Position numbers and translations under genes: made by a program. From Buxus sempervirens (lineage: Eukaryota; Streptophyta; Magnoliopsida; Buxales; Buxaceae), in assembly GCA_947561395.2 (NCBI GenBank), contig OX387191.1:33249439-33313438 (forward strand): a stretch of DNA of 64,000 nt, given 5' to 3'. A model generated the notes under the pieces. It worked only from the letters and a program-made list of their open reading frames with translations. It was not told the origin of the DNA and searched no databases. This document shows, piece by piece, positions 27,101 through 42,100 of the stretch (its first letter is position 1; the number at the start of each line of letters is the position of its first letter).

Positions 27101-30100
27101 GACTAATCAGCCATATTTATAAGTATAATACGGTGTTGACCATGCAATCATAGATACATAAATTATGTTGATAAGCAAAATTTTGGTCACAGTATCAAAA
27201 CATTTCCTCTTGATCCAACTGAGTGGAGCTTGGATACAAAACATTTTTATTCCAAAATTTTTAATCAGATACACGATACCGAGAAAATGAGTTACAACCA
27301 AATAGCCACATGGATGATTATTGCACTATGTGACACGATGCAGGACCTATATTGACAGGACCCATGTGTTGGAATCACATTACCTGGGTTTGTCCCAGCA
27401 AAGATGCCATACCAAAGATCATCTGTGATGAATGATGTCGCCCTTTCCACTGCACCAAGATACACCCCAGGCCCAAGGTTGGGTGGCAAAGGATGAAACA
27501 TCTTCTGGTTAGGGTAGTCTAAATCAACTGCAACATGCCGGTTTGTGAGGAACCCAACTTGCTGGTTACCCGTTCGGCTCTTGACAATAGCACCCAATGT
27601 ACCATAAGTCTCCTGGCTAGCAACCTGAGTACAAGCAAGGGATTTCATGTGATTTTAAGAATCAAGGAAACCAAAGATGGAGACCATGAGAAAATGAATG
27701 AGTGAACCATCTCCAAAAGTGACTTCAGAACTGGGTCATTATATCCAATCAAGAAACCAAGTTTCAGGAATTAAGGTTATTTACATATCAGGAACACAGT
27801 ATCAAAATATTTCCTCTTGAATCATTAGATTAACCGCCAGGGGGATTGCATCAGGTTGAAGGTGGGAAAAATCTTACAGACCAGAAACTAACTAAATTGT
27901 AGCATAAGTTACAGCCCATGAGAAGGCATTCTTCTTGCATTCATTTCCCATGGAAAGAATGATATAGATTTCATATCAGTTCTCTGCTTCAAATAACATA
28001 ATATCATTAAGTGGCTCATGGTGGTTAATCCAACTATTAAACTAACCTTATAACAAGTAGGCTGAAGTGAGTGAAGCTTGTAATACTAACAAAATAAGAA
28101 AGAAAAATAAATAATATAATAAAGGATAATCAATTGAGGCTTTCTGCATCAATGCAGCAAAATCTATGACCTGGACAACCAGAATAGCTAACATTACAAA
28201 ACATCAGTCAAAAGGTAGAATCATTTAAATGTTACCACACAGATACATGTGGTGCAACCTCGGTCAGTCCAATTCGGTCATATGGCTGACAGAGATTCAA
28301 CCGTCTTTATCTGCAGGTTTTCTCGATGCTAACATACTATGAATTATGATATAGGACATTTAAGGTGATAATAATGCGCTTTATTGGGACTGCTGGATTT
28401 GTAGCATAACAGATATTTCTTCTCTGGCCCAAAGCTTCTGGAAAGTAGAGAATTATTTAAACTATCTGATATCTGATTTCAGTGCCAGAAACACTCATTG
28501 TGATGGGCAGGTGTACCGACAATATCATCAGTCTTCAAAGCCAGAAAGAAACATGACCACTAATCAACTTAAACAAATATTCAAATTCTTGGGAATTTTG
28601 GTTACAAATTCTAAGCATGGATAGGAATTAAAAGCCAAACATGGACAAGCCTTAAAGTTTCTAATACCTCATTTACACGCTTAACTATGACGAGATTTTT
28701 TTCTTCTTTTTTTTATAAAGGATAATGTATTTCATAATGGTACTAAGAGAAGGGATAAAACCTGTCTACCCAAATGTAAATAATGGGGCCAACGAAAAGA
28801 TTCTGCCACTTTATTCGATCCAGACTGACAGATAGACTATAACGAGACATAAAATTTGTCATGGCTAGATTCAAATACAAGACAAAAATTCTGCAATTTA
28901 TGACACCTACCTATCTTTGAAGAAACACCAGAAGCTTTTGATGATGTAAGCCTGGTGCTGGGGTGTAGTTTTCAGCTCTCTCTGTTCTAGCCAAATATAG
29001 GGCACTCCTTGCAGCTTGTTAGTTTAAGTGTTGGGACCTGAGACCTATATAAAGAACCAAGGCTCATCTACACTGACTCTCTTGTTTGGACATAGTCAGA
29101 TCTGAATAAGGACATATCCAGGCATTGAAAAAATCAAGTAAATATAAGTACTGGAAGACAGCCCCAAATAAAAATTTCTAACAAATATAAGATGCAGAAT
29201 ATCTTTTCTAGGTCAGAAAAACTAGAAGAATCCTAGTTCTTAGGATTTGGATGCACGGACATATTTAATCCAAAGCACTGACTTGACAAGGGAACTTGCT
29301 GTGTAAATAACAGTTAAACATAAGCCCCATTAACAGAAACATTCAGATTCTGCCACACACACAAAAAACACGTCAATTTTCACGTTTTTATGTTCTTTAC
29401 TAGATAGACTTCAGATTTCGCCTTTTTGCATATTGACATGTCCTTGTTTGGAGTGTAGCTCATATTTGATCAAAGTTCAGATGGAGACGGACCTGATGGT
29501 TGTAACTGGGGTTTGAAGATATAGGTCGTAATCCTATCTTTTCAACATAATGGAAAACATTGTCTTATCTCTGGTGGATGTAGACACAATGTCAAACCTC
29601 GTAAAATATGTGTACAACTTCTTTAATTTTTCTTTGGTTTTCATATATTCATCGCAAAGTAGCTTAGTAAATGAAACGAGTTGATGTGAAATACAAATAT
29701 GGAATTATCCAAATGTCAAAGATCCATCACTTATGGTTTCAAGTTCTGGTGCATCATACCAATCTAGCCAGCATGTATGCATATGCATGTGAGTTCTTAT
29801 GCATGGCCTTTTTCTGCTGCATGGAGGAATGATGTGGCCGATTCAACTTGTGTACTTGATATGAGGCCCTCAAAATATGCCACATGGAGTCATGGACAAT
29901 ATTTGATCCAAAATAAGTCCCGTTTACGTTTGTGTCAACAGTTTTTGGCACATTGAAATTACTCAGTCTTTAAGGTTTAGGGAACTGGAAGCACATGCAA
30001 ACAGAGTTAAACAAATGAGGTACCATGTCTAAGATTCATGCCTCACCATACTTCGCTCAGCTTACCTTTCTAACTCCAAGTTTCATTCTTCAAAAAGTTT

Positions 30101-33100
30101 AGGGATGCAGTCCATGAGTATATGATTAATTAGACCCTAGAGCAAAGGAAAAGTATTAGTTTGAGAATCAGGTTGACTGCCCTCATTTCTTATTGACTTT
30201 ATCATGCACATTTTATTTTAATATATTTAACATAAGGTCTTCTCTGTAGATCTTATGATTCATGGGCGAAAAGGCGAAAAGGGGCTCCTTCAGATCTACT
30301 GTGGTAGAATCCGCAGAATATACAACGACCACTAAGAAGGAATAAGGAAATCAGGGTTTATATCTTCTTCAATATTTTTCCTGTAACTATTCATAAAAAC
30401 TACATGTCTAAGTCCAACAGTGGTTCTATATACCTCCAATGTCTCAACCCTTCAATCTTTGGTGATTCACATACCTAAGATGGATCAAAGAAGAGAGGCT
30501 CACTGGTTTCAAATTCAATAATCCAACATCAGGAAAAGAAATTTACAAAGACCAATGTCAACCATTTGATTTGACAAAAAACGTAATATTATATATGAAC
30601 TTCTTAAACTAAAGTGGTTCATTATTGTCAAGATGTTACTGCTGGTTACATTGGATGTTATCATCATGCTGTCGCCTTTAGCATGATTGGAAGGAATAGG
30701 TGGAGCAAGAGATAAGAGAAATTAAATGAAAACAATTCAATTTAATGATTATAAAACCTTGAAACTCAATCGCTCTTTTCCAAGTACAGAGGAAACATCA
30801 AACTGTATACCTAGAATGATAGGCTCTCCGCAAACTACGACGAACTTCAGCACATACAAGAAATCATTTCCTCACTTCACATTTTCCATAGGTCAAATCA
30901 AGTCAAGGAACCCCAGTGGCAATAACTAGTATCAATTAATCAGGGAAACAATGTAGGTTGTTACAACTAGGGTATCACCATATTTTGGACTCCAAAACAT
31001 ACTGTACTAATATGAACATTTTCAATTGTTTGATTTTTTTTTAAGTAAAATGAAAAATATATTAAAACAGAATAAAATTTGAGAGTATAATGAAAAGACA
31101 CATCACATGAGAAATGGAATGCGTTTAATCAGAAAACATAAATATAAAAATAGATACCAGCTCGACGTCCACTAAAAGCCACTTTCACCCTAACATGGAA
31201 CCCCAATTTCTTACAATATTTTCCATCCCATAACCATCAAACTCTGGACATGATGAAGACCAAAATGCTGCACAGGCCAACAATGCATCACATATTGCTT
31301 CTTTACCAATCTGTTTGTCCTCGAAAATGCTTCTATTCCTATTCAACAACAACAGCCAAATTGTAGCAAAGAAGGCAGCCAAATAGAGCCTTCTACCATT
31401 CTTTGACATATGAGGAAACCTCCACTAAGCGACCATTTCGACCAAGGTCCTAGGAATTGTCCAATGGACGCCTGCCAATCGAAGCAATCTCTCCCAAACA
31501 GAGCCTACGAAGGCACAATAGGTGACCCGCTGACACCCCCTCCCTCATACAAAGCATACACACATGTGGTGACATAGCCCAAGATTTCCGGCAACACTGA
31601 AGATTGTCTATGTATTGATCCTGTTCAATAAAGCAGTCTATGAAAATGCTTTAGCCTTAAGAGGAATTTTTGCTGACCAAAGAAAGGATATGGGGAATAG
31701 AGGAGGAGAATTTTCCTCAATTCGAAGATAAGATAGCCAAGACTTGCATGAAAACCGACCTTAGGGATCAAGGGACCAAAATCTGACATCCCAAACCGAC
31801 AGGTGAACTACTACATCTTTAAAAGACTTAAATAACCACCCACTCTACCACCTCTAGATCATGTAGTTCCCTTTGAAATTGAAGGTTCCATTGTAATCCA
31901 TGGGTGTACCAAGAAAGAATTTCGCACACAAAGGACTCCTTTTGATTAATAATTCGAAAAATACTGAGAAGCAATAGACATCTCACCCCACAAAACAAAG
32001 GACTCCTTTTTCCAATTGTTCACAAGCAGGCTTCTCCTCTTATGAAAGAAAATAAGCATGTCCACATATCCATGTAAAACCAAAGAGCGAGTGAGGTGGT
32101 TGATTACAACTCAAGGTATCACTATATTCTAGCTACTTATGAAAGAAAACAAGCATGTCCACTTATGCAAATGTGCAAAAAAATGTCCTCTTTCAATATG
32201 GTATGAATCTAAAACATAAGTAACCAGAGTATGATGGCAAACCTCATTTATCATGTGTTGGATATGGGGTTGGGGTTGGGGAGGTAGGGGTTGGGGTGGT
32301 GGGGTGGGGTGGGTGTTGTGGGTTACACAAAATAAAATGGTTGAAGTTAAAAGGAGAGAATTTAGTAACAGTTAAGAATAAGTTAATGAAAGAGACCAGT
32401 TAGGACCTTATGGATTATTTGACAAGAATTTGGAATGAAACGGCCAATTGCACAACAAGACCTAGAAAAAAAGTATTTGAAGAATCCCGAGGTAGCATTC
32501 CAACTCATAGGGAAACTTTATCATAGAGTAATGTAGTCCAAGAAGCTATCAAAGAGAAAAGACTTTATTTTGAAATTTGGTAAAAAAGGAAACCACTAGG
32601 AAAATTTAGAAAGATATCAAAATATTAAAAAAGGAACCGAGAAGAAAATTAATGAAGCTAAAAACCATGCCTATGATAACATATATGAAAACATATATGA
32701 TAAGTTAGATATAAAAAAGGTGAAAACTTTATTTATAAATTGGCAAAAGAGAAAGGAAAATGAGGGGCTTAGATCAGGTTAGATGAATAAAAAGTGAAAA
32801 TTCAAGAGTTTTGGTAAAAGATAAGGAGAATAAAGAAAAGCGGGAATAATATTTTATGAAATTAACCCAAAACGTGAGAAATACGAGCCTCCTTTTTTCA
32901 TAGCACACACAACCACAAACTCAGCAAAGTTCTGGACCCCTCCGAAAATATGGATTCTTCATTTCCCAACTCCTCTGCAAGTTCCTCTACGGATGCAATA
33001 CACAGTACCTCTTCACAATTGTCCCCAACCATATCCTTATCACCTTCTACTTGCAGCAAAATTGTCTCAACATAACAAAGCACAAGAAAGCTAGTACAGA

Positions 33101-36100
33101 CAACTACGCGTTCATCATCGCTAATATTGCAAGGAAAAACATTTATGGACGAAACATAAAAGAAGCTATCCAGGTGAATGCTCTTACCTGTCAGAGGAGA
33201 CAAAGTGGGGATAGGCTAAGAATATGCAAGAAAGATGATATTACTTTTGATGCAACTTGGAGAAAAATTGGGAAAGAAATCAGGTTTCATGATTGGATTG
33301 CTTCCCAGATTATTCACTACAAAGCCTCCAATCAGAAGAAGCTATTTCTCCACCCAAGAGAGCCTTTTTCTTGCACCCCACATTGTCACAAAACTGATAG
33401 GAAGCTTCAACCTGCAAATAATCATAACTACATAGAACCTCCTCGTCACTGGCATCCATGTAAACTTCGATCGATTGACCAAGACATCAATTTCCCCTCT
33501 CGTATGAGATGCCCTTTGCACCTTCAAGTTACAATAGACCATCCTTCTCCTTTTGTCTGATAGTGAGCAACAAAATTCCCTTTCCCACTCAATTTGGACT
33601 GAAACTTCTACAATAAGGGCTCAAGCCTAATGTTTTATATCTCTAAGCAAGAAATTACTATATTGTTTACCAACAAAACATGGGTCATGTGCTTCAAAGT
33701 TAAACTATGCTTGTCTGATGAGGCCCATTCAATAAGGCATGTGATATGTCACACATGTGCCTTTTTGTCCCACCTTGCTCCGAAGGGCCAAATGGCCCAC
33801 AATCTCCTTTTAGACTTGATGGACTATCAAATCGGCTGGGCCAGCACACATTATGGGCCCAACTCTTAAGCACTCCAAACCAACACCTTGACTTGAGCAA
33901 GCACCTTGATTCAAATTCAAAAGAGGTTGATCAGAGCCTTCTAACACATTAAGATCTACTCCATCACATTTGACAAGGTTTTTGGGCCAAAACAAGCCTC
34001 TCTCCTTGACTTTTACCATGGTTCATGATGGCTTGAAACCATGCCAAGTTGTCCACAGCACAGCTAACTATACAGCCCCTTTCCTCAAACCTCAAAGGAC
34101 TGCCCACATCGTCTCCCATCACAGAGGTTTCTAACAAAAGCTCAAATTTAATCTCAAACCAAAATTGTCATCCCATACTGAGTTGTATTGTTGAATAAGC
34201 CTTAGTAGCACCTCCTTCACCAATATCATGATTGCTCCATCAATCTGAAGAATACCCCTGCGGATCATCTCCCTTCCCCTGAAAAAAAAAATCGTCACCC
34301 AAAATCTCCAACATTCTTTAAGCTAAGAGATGACTAGGGATGTCCATCAATTTTACCCAACATCCCTTTTCTTTTACCTGATAGGGATTCCTGACCCAAC
34401 TCCTCTCCTACATCCAAAGAAGATCATTAGAATGGGACCGTTAGCGCCAAGACCTCTACCACCTCTCTATATGGCGCAAAGAAAATCACATCCAACTTAT
34501 CCAACATGATGAAGAACTAATTAAAATTAAACCCTTCACCTACCTCCAACACATCAACCGCCTTTTCTTAGCCCAAAGGAGGTTATCAAATAAAGAGTAC
34601 GTCAAAGGTCACACGGTAAGCTTCTTTGCTTGAACAAGAGATGCTAAGCAATCCGAGCCTTCCTTCACTATTCTTCCTTTGGTTATGTTTGAATTCAGCA
34701 AGTTCTCAAGATTATTTCCTTCTGAGAATATTCTTTTGGGCTAAGAGCGTGCTTCCCATGAGATTGCACTCTCTTTTCTCCCAAACAACTATCACCTACA
34801 AGGCTACCAAAAAAGCAATGCTAGGTATTTATAATATATGCCCACTTATTTCTATGATTCTCTCAAGGGAAAATCAGTGTCCAATGACCATGGTGATTGG
34901 AGAAGAACAAAATCCATAGCATAAGCCCTCTTCCATTGGACCTAAAGTTCAGCTTGGAACTCGTTGTCTACATCGCATCTAGAAAAAATAAAACCTATTT
35001 ATCAAAACACTTTACCTTCTTCACTATGTCCACAGTAAACGAGAGAGAAAATAGAGAGAAGAGAGGGAGAATCAATTGAATTCTCCTCATGATTTCCATA
35101 CATCTATATAGTATTCAATAGTGTACATGAAAGGAAATAGGTTTCTATAAATCACTACTTTCTATAACAAGACTTGCCCTAACATACACCCATAAATCAC
35201 TACTTTCTATAACACTCCCCCTCAAGCTGGAGCATCTATATCATAGAAGCCCAGCTTGGAACAAATAAATCCTAATCGACTCCCACATATAGTTTTTGTA
35301 AATATATCTGCCAGTTGATCTCTAGTCTTCACATAAGATCTAGAAATATCTCCACTAAGAATCTTATCTCGGATAAAATGATAGTTAACCTCAATATGCT
35401 TCGTCCGTTCATGAAAGACAGGATTGGACGATATGTGTAGAGCAGCTTGATTATCACAATATAATGGAATTGGAGTTTGGATGATAAACCCAATCTTTCG
35501 AAGAAAGTGTTGCATCCATATCAACTCACTAGTGGTGTAAGCCATTGCCCAATATTCTGCTTTTGCACTAGACCGTGCTACTACAATCTGTTTCTTACTC
35601 TTCCAAGTAACTAGATTGCCACCTAGAGAAGTATAGTAACTTGTGGTAGATCTTCTATCTAAAGGAGATCCAGCCCAATCGGCATCAGTAAAACCCTCTA
35701 CTCAAAAATGTCCATTCCATTTGTAAAGAAGCCCAAGACCAAGACCAAGTGCTTTCTTCAAATAACGAACAATACAAAGCACAGCCTCCAAATGTGGAAT
35801 TCTTGGAGCATCCAAGAATTGACTAACAACACTCACTGCAAAAGAAATGTCAAGTCGAGTGATAGTTAGGTGATTCAGCTTACCCACCAACCGATGATAT
35901 CTGCTAGTTTCTTCGAACAACTCGCCCTGATCCTTTAACAATTTCTTGTTCGGTTCTATAGGGCTTTCAACCGATCGAGATCTTAACAACCCTGTTTCGT
36001 CCAACAGATCAAGGGTGTATTTCCTTTGAGATAGATTAATACCTTCTTGAGACCTAGCAACCTCAATACCTAGAAAGTATCGAAGCTTGCCCAAGTCTTT

Positions 36101-39100
36101 GGTATGATATCGAGCCTGTAAGAATTCCTTCAACTTGAAGATCCTGTCATGGTCATCCCTAGTAATCACAATATCATCTACATACACAATGAGAAGAGTA
36201 TAACCTGCATCAGTACGAGAATGGAAAACCGAATGATCTGTCTAACATCTATGAAGGCCAAACTCTAACACAGCATCAGAAAACTTCCCAAACCATGCTC
36301 TTGGTGACTGCTTCACACAATACAAGGCCTTTTTCAACTTACATACACTACCTCGATACTCCCCCTTAGCAACAAACACAGGAGGTTGCTCCATATACAC
36401 TTCCTCAAGTAAGTTACCATGAAGGAAAGCATTTTTAACATCCAACTAAAATAAAGGCCAATCAAAATTAGCAGCAAAAGAAATCAAAAATACGCACTGA
36501 AGATATCTTGGCAACCGAAGAGAATGACTCATCATAATCGATGCCATAAGTCTGAATATACCCTTTTGCCACCAAGCGGGCCTTTAGACGCTCAACAGAG
36601 CCATCCAGGTTGTATTTCACAACATATACCCACCGACAACCAATTGGTGTCTTACCCCTCGGTAGCAGAACAAGATCCCAAGTGTCATTCTGATGCAATG
36701 CAGCCATCTCCAATTCCATGGCTGTCCTCCATCCTGTATCAGATAAGACCTCATGTACTGTCTTAGGAACACAAGTATTGGAAACAAGAGAAGTAAAAGA
36801 TGGAAACAAGTTATTATATGAGACACGATTGCCGATAGTATGACGAGTAAGACGAGTGAGTACCTTTCCGAAGAGCAATGGGTAATGATTGGGAACTAGT
36901 AGAGTCTCCAAGATCTACAGGCACCGGTTCAAATGGTAGAGGCGTAGAAGTAGATGGCTGTGCACGACCAGAATACACCTTCAATGGAACTGGGAACGAG
37001 ATGACTCGGATACACCTTCAATGGTAGGGGGATGATCCCCTTCAAAAGAAAGACTTGGAGCCGGTAAGGGAACAGAAGGAGGAAATATAGAACCATGAAG
37101 GGAATGGGTAGTAGAGAAATACGAGGTAGACTCAAAAAAGTAACATCAGCACTGATGAAATAACAACGAAGAGTAGGACTATAGCAACGATAACCTTTTT
37201 TAGTACAAGAATATCCAAGAAAAATACATTTGGAGAAACGGGAATTAAACTTGTCAAAACCGAGACCAAGATTATGAACAAAGCAGACACATCCAAAAAT
37301 TTTAGGAGAAAGGGAAAAAGGTTGAGAATGTGGAAATAAGACAGAATAAGGAGAGACGTTATCTAGAACAACGGAAGGCATATGGTTAATTAGGTAACAA
37401 GCAGTCAGGACAGCATCTCTCCAAAATTGTTTCAGGACATTCATTTGAAACGAGCACGAGCAACCTCTAGTAAATGACGGTTCTTGCGCTCAACTACCCC
37501 GTTTTGTTGTCGTGTGTGAGTACAAGAGGTTTGATAAATAATACCTTTAGAAGAAAGATATTGTGTGAAAGCAACAGAGGGGTATATTCTTATGCATTAT
37601 CAGAACGCAAAATGCGAATTGGTTGTCCAAACTGAATTTTAATCTCATTCTGAAACAACTGAAAGACAGAGAATAATTCAAATCGATTTTGCATGAGAAA
37701 TAACCAAGTCAAACAAGAATGATCATCAATAAAGGTAACAAATTAGTGATATTTATTAGAATCAACTTGAAAAGGTCCCCATACATCAGAATGAACAAAC
37801 TCAAAAGGGCTCGACACACGACTATTTGGCCAAGGTGGAAACGACACATGATGATGTTTACTCAATTGACAAACTTTACAATCTAACTACGACACGTGTA
37901 AGACTCACTCCTTCACACTTCAAGGCAGAAAGAAATGGATGGCCAAGACGACAGTGCCACTGGAAAGGAGATAAGGGAGAGTGAAGGGCTTGAAGAGGAG
38001 AGACAGGTGCAATATCCAAATAGTACAAGCCACCAACTTCATGCCCCATACCAATCATCCTCGTCATCTTGAGATCCTGAAATATACACAATGAGGGATA
38101 AAAGGTTACAGAACATTGGAGAGTCTTAGTAAGCTTGCTAATGGAAAGTAAATTAAAAGAAAAATCAGGAATATGAAGAACAGACAACAAATTGATATTA
38201 GGAGTTAGATTGAAGACTCCTGAACCTGCTACTGAAACTAGGGAACCATTAGCAAATGTAACACTTTGTGGTGAAGGAAAGGAATATAATTAGGTAAAGA
38301 GTTTGACAAACCAGTCAATGTTTAGAGGCGCTGGAATTGATAACCCAAGGAGCTGGAGTGGAGGAATAAGGACAGGCAGGTGAAATACCTGACTGAGCAA
38401 AAGCAGCCATGGAAGTGGAGGTAGCCTGCTTTTGACTCAGAAACTTGGCATACGCATCATGTGGAATAGAAATCATCTCAGTCTCAACAGAAGAGGAGCC
38501 AGAGGGGGGTGAATCATCAGCGGAAACATGATGAGCAAAGCTAGCAGGGCGACCATGTAAGTCCCAACAAAAATTCACCATGTGATTGGAACAACCACAA
38601 TGAGAGCACTTCTTAGTCTCATGGCTCCCAACACAACCTCCACCACCGGTATCATGACCACCACAAGAACCACAGCCAGCATGACCACCCCGATTACTCG
38701 ATGGACGAGTCCATCCAATAGAATCACAAGAACCACCATGGGAAGCACAAAGGCTGATATATCTCCTTGGTGGTCAGATTTCAAAGGGGGGTCATTCTTA
38801 GACAAAATGGCATGCTGGAGTTGGGAAAAGACCTCTGGTAGAGAAGGAAGCTAAGTACCACCCAAAATTTGAGCTCGAAATGGCTCATACTCGGAAGGTA
38901 AGCCAACCAAAAAACGAACGACATCAATATCTTGGCATTGTTTAGTCACGGCAGCCACATCAAATGATAGAGGTCGATACAAATTATGCTCTTCACAAAC
39001 ACTCATCATCTTCGAATAATAATCTTCTAAACTAAGATCACCCTTCTCAAGAGTAAGAAACCGTTTCCAAACTTCATAAAGACGGTTAAGATTACCTAAA

Positions 39101-42100
39101 CTAGAGTACATTTGATGGAGACAATCCCAAATAGCTTTGGCTGTTGGAAGATAGAGCAAAGTGCAGCTAATTGAGGGCTAATCAAGGGCTCAATGCTACT
39201 GAGCATAAGAGACATAATCTGAGCATCATCTTGTTTCCACATAATAGCACAAAGGTCAAATGCAAAAGCCTTATCGGAGGTCAAATGAGAATCAAAACCT
39301 TTACCCATGAGAAAAATTTCAACCGAGCGAAACCATAAACCATAATTCTTTGCAGTCAACTTCACAAAAGTCATTGGAGAATTAAAACCAAAGAAAAGAT
39401 TCAGGTTTGGAACTTCGGATTTAGTCTCCATAGAGAAAGTAACCAAGTCCAACAAAATAAGAGGGACAAACAAGAGAAAGTAACAAAACAGTAACCTAAC
39501 GACTTCAACTCCACTGCTGCACAACAACCGAGATCACAAATCCACAATGCAAAGATACCCAAAGCAACCAAGTTGACAACGACATATCAGTAATTTCAAC
39601 AACTTCACAACTCAAAGCAACAATGACTATAGCAACATCAACAACTTCACAACACAACATCAAAGCCACGTCTTCACAGTGGCAACACAGAACAACGAGA
39701 ACAGCAATCAACAAGAATATTAACAACAATCCACAACAACATCTCAATCAACGAGAACGGCAATCACATATCGGTAATGAGGTAAAATAAAAAATAAAAA
39801 AATAGATGAGGAAGAAGAAGAAAAAAAATTTCCTTCAGAAACCCCAGATCGTTATGGCTCCGATACCATGTAAACGAGAGAGAAAATAAAGAGAAGAGAG
39901 GGAGAATCAATTGAATTCTCTTCATGATTTCCATACATCTATGTAGTATTCAGTAGTGTACATGAAAGGAAAAAGGTTTCTATAAATCACTACTTTCTAT
40001 AACAAGACTTTCCATAACACACCCATAAATCACCATGTAAATCACTACTTTCTATAACATCCACAAACACTCCAAATCGAATGCATAGAACTGGAGCCAA
40101 ACTACCATTCTTCCATTATTTTTAGTGATTCTCAAAGCCATACCACTTCCACCTCCCTTTCTTTCGAAAAGGATGGATTTGAATTCAACGAACACCAATT
40201 TCATACCTGACTAGGGCCTATTATGTGAAGAGGACAACATCTGAGGAGTTTCAAGCATGTTCTAGCAACCCACATCAACAAACAAATGATTAAACAGCAT
40301 TTTCTCTCTTATCCTCCAAGCCGCATCTCCATCCCACTTCCCATCCCATAGATCAAAGAATCTCTAAATCCGGTATGTTCCCCTTCCTTCATTTTCATTC
40401 CTCATCCATAAAACAAAAAAGATATTGGATCTAAATCAACAAACCTTATTTTAGGAGTTCAAGCTAAACAATGATGAGGTTGAAGGGTACATTGGTCTGT
40501 ATAATGCAAAATTTTGAGGAATCATAGACAAACCAAGTACATGAAACTTTATCAATATATGACCTCAGTTAGGAAATCCATATAAGATTTCAGCAGTGAA
40601 TTAATACTTCATAGTTGCCATTAAGTGCCTTTGCCATTCGTGATTGGCATGACTCATTGCCTGGTCAAACACCACACTTTTTTACTTAGAATTTTAATAC
40701 ATTGAGTCCTATAATTGGTCCTTTTTTTTTTCGGAAATTAAGTAATCCTATTAATGTTTGGAATATATATTTACATTGCCCATTTACATGACCCATATGT
40801 CCAAGATGCCTGCCATAGAGTGGCAAATTTGATCTAATCCTACGTTGTTGGACCCCACCTATGTACACTTAAAGTGACATGCTACAGAACAAAATGTGGT
40901 TTTATTCCCCAGTTATCCATAAGCCCTATTTGTGGGGTCATCCTTTACTCTAAATGGAATAACAATGAACCTGTTATGGATGTCCCATCTTATACGTCTA
41001 ATGATCTCCTCCTCGGGTCTGAAATCATTTTGGAACCTTCTTCTATTTCTTTCAAGCCATTGGTGGTAGACTGTTGCAGCCAATGATGCCTTTCTTATCG
41101 TAGGTATCAGCCCTTTGCCTTAGAATTTGTTAGCTGCCCACATCACCTCTTCATTCCATGGCTGTAATTTGTCCTTGCCGATCAGCATGTCTCATCTTTT
41201 GTCATGATTGGTTCTGCTAGGTCCCCCTCTTTTTCCTTGTTCAACAATTCATGCAGAAATTTTACCAACCTATTTCTAAGCTAGAAGCCATGAAAGAGAT
41301 TTAGGCCCAAACTTGTCATGATTGTACCCCTTGAGAGAAACCAAAAAGTTTGATTACTGTCACCTACATTCCAGGTTTTTGGCTCATAAGTCATAACTGA
41401 TGCATAAGGCCATATGAGCACTCAAATTTTTTAAATTCAAAAGACAAATAAGGAAGTCCAACCTCAAAAAAGAGCAGAAGATTTGTTGAGTTCCATCCTA
41501 TTGACTATTGTAGTTTCCTTTTTACCTGTTATAGAGTCCACTAATTATTCGCATCAGTACTTTAGCTACTTTTATCATTGCATTTCAGATTGCACAAGAA
41601 CATACAAAAATATATGCACAATAAACACACACACACATTCATATTTATGTATGCTTATCTGTAACCATTGCTGAAAAAATGAAGGTTGCTATGAGATGAA
41701 AAAAGGCACCTGAGAACCAGAACCAATGCACGGATCACTTCCACGTAAACCATCAACAAGTTTTGTGTATAGTTGTTCTTTGGGTGTCAGTGCAGGTGCA
41801 CCATAATATGAGAATTCCACAACATCCACATCACACCACACACCTCCTGGTCCCTGTAAATGGATTGTGATAACAAAATTCAAAGTAATCACAACTTAAA
41901 CTAAAACAGAAATATCAAGAATAAAACACAATCATTTTTCCTGTACTAACCTCAAGGGCAGATGGTAAACACTGGATGTGGCTGAGCCATTGCTTGTGAA
42001 CTTTTCTGGCAACAAATACAAGAATAGCTGGTATGTCCGTCAACATACCCTGCCGAATACGAAATCCAATAGCTGTGCCAAGACTGTATCGGCGCAAGAT

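Larger units (their letters stand above)
20865..27383 (-). other. NAL1-like intron 3 (6.5 kb), transposon and microsatellite rich
   Basis: Contains (TA)n at about 20,943-20,966, a CT run at 22,160-22,179, (TA)n at 22,237-22,252, MITE copy B (22,690-22,928), a long AT/GT/AC microsatellite block with a palindrome (24,121-24,289), an LTR-like relic (24,300-25,440), a LINE relic (25,490-26,520) and GT/CA repeats at 25,930-26,080. About 21,000-22,090 and 26,530-27,383 show nothing recognisable. Confidence 0.6.
35034..40059 (-). mobile_element. Ty1-copia retrotransposon, sense to NAL1-like gene, TSD TCCAC
   Basis: A 5.0-kb element with two LTRs: 35034-35214 (3' LTR, 181 bp) and 39869-40059 (5' LTR, 191 bp). 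The flanks are TCCAC at 35,029-35,033 and TCCAC at 40,060-40,064. The minus-strand primer-binding site TGGTATCGGAGCCA (initiator-Met tRNA type) starts at 39,868, directly after the 5' LTR. A purine tract TTGAGGGGGAG precedes the 3' LTR. By eye the LTRs differ by about eight substitutions plus two indels. The outer base of the 3' LTR is mutated (A for T). It sits inside NAL1-like intron 2 in the same transcriptional direction. Confidence 0.92.
27625..41709 (-). other. NAL1-like intron 2 (14.1 kb), retroelement filled
   Basis: The intron is bounded by donor CTCAG/GTGCCT and acceptor TTGTACTCAG. It contains three LINE relics, a G-rich tract and a sense-oriented Ty1-copia element with target duplication, each listed separately. 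27,625-31,180 and 41,310-41,709 hold nothing I recognise apart from a short 'acacacacac' run near 41,625. Confidence 0.8.

Noticed and set aside
33051-33560. 169-codon plus-strand frame
   Set aside because: No recognisable domain, in a zone of decayed LINE-like sequence, with overlapping open frames on the other strand; composition looks random.
38582-38854. Thr/Met-rich plus-strand frame
   Set aside because: Antisense of the copia gag zinc-knuckle region.
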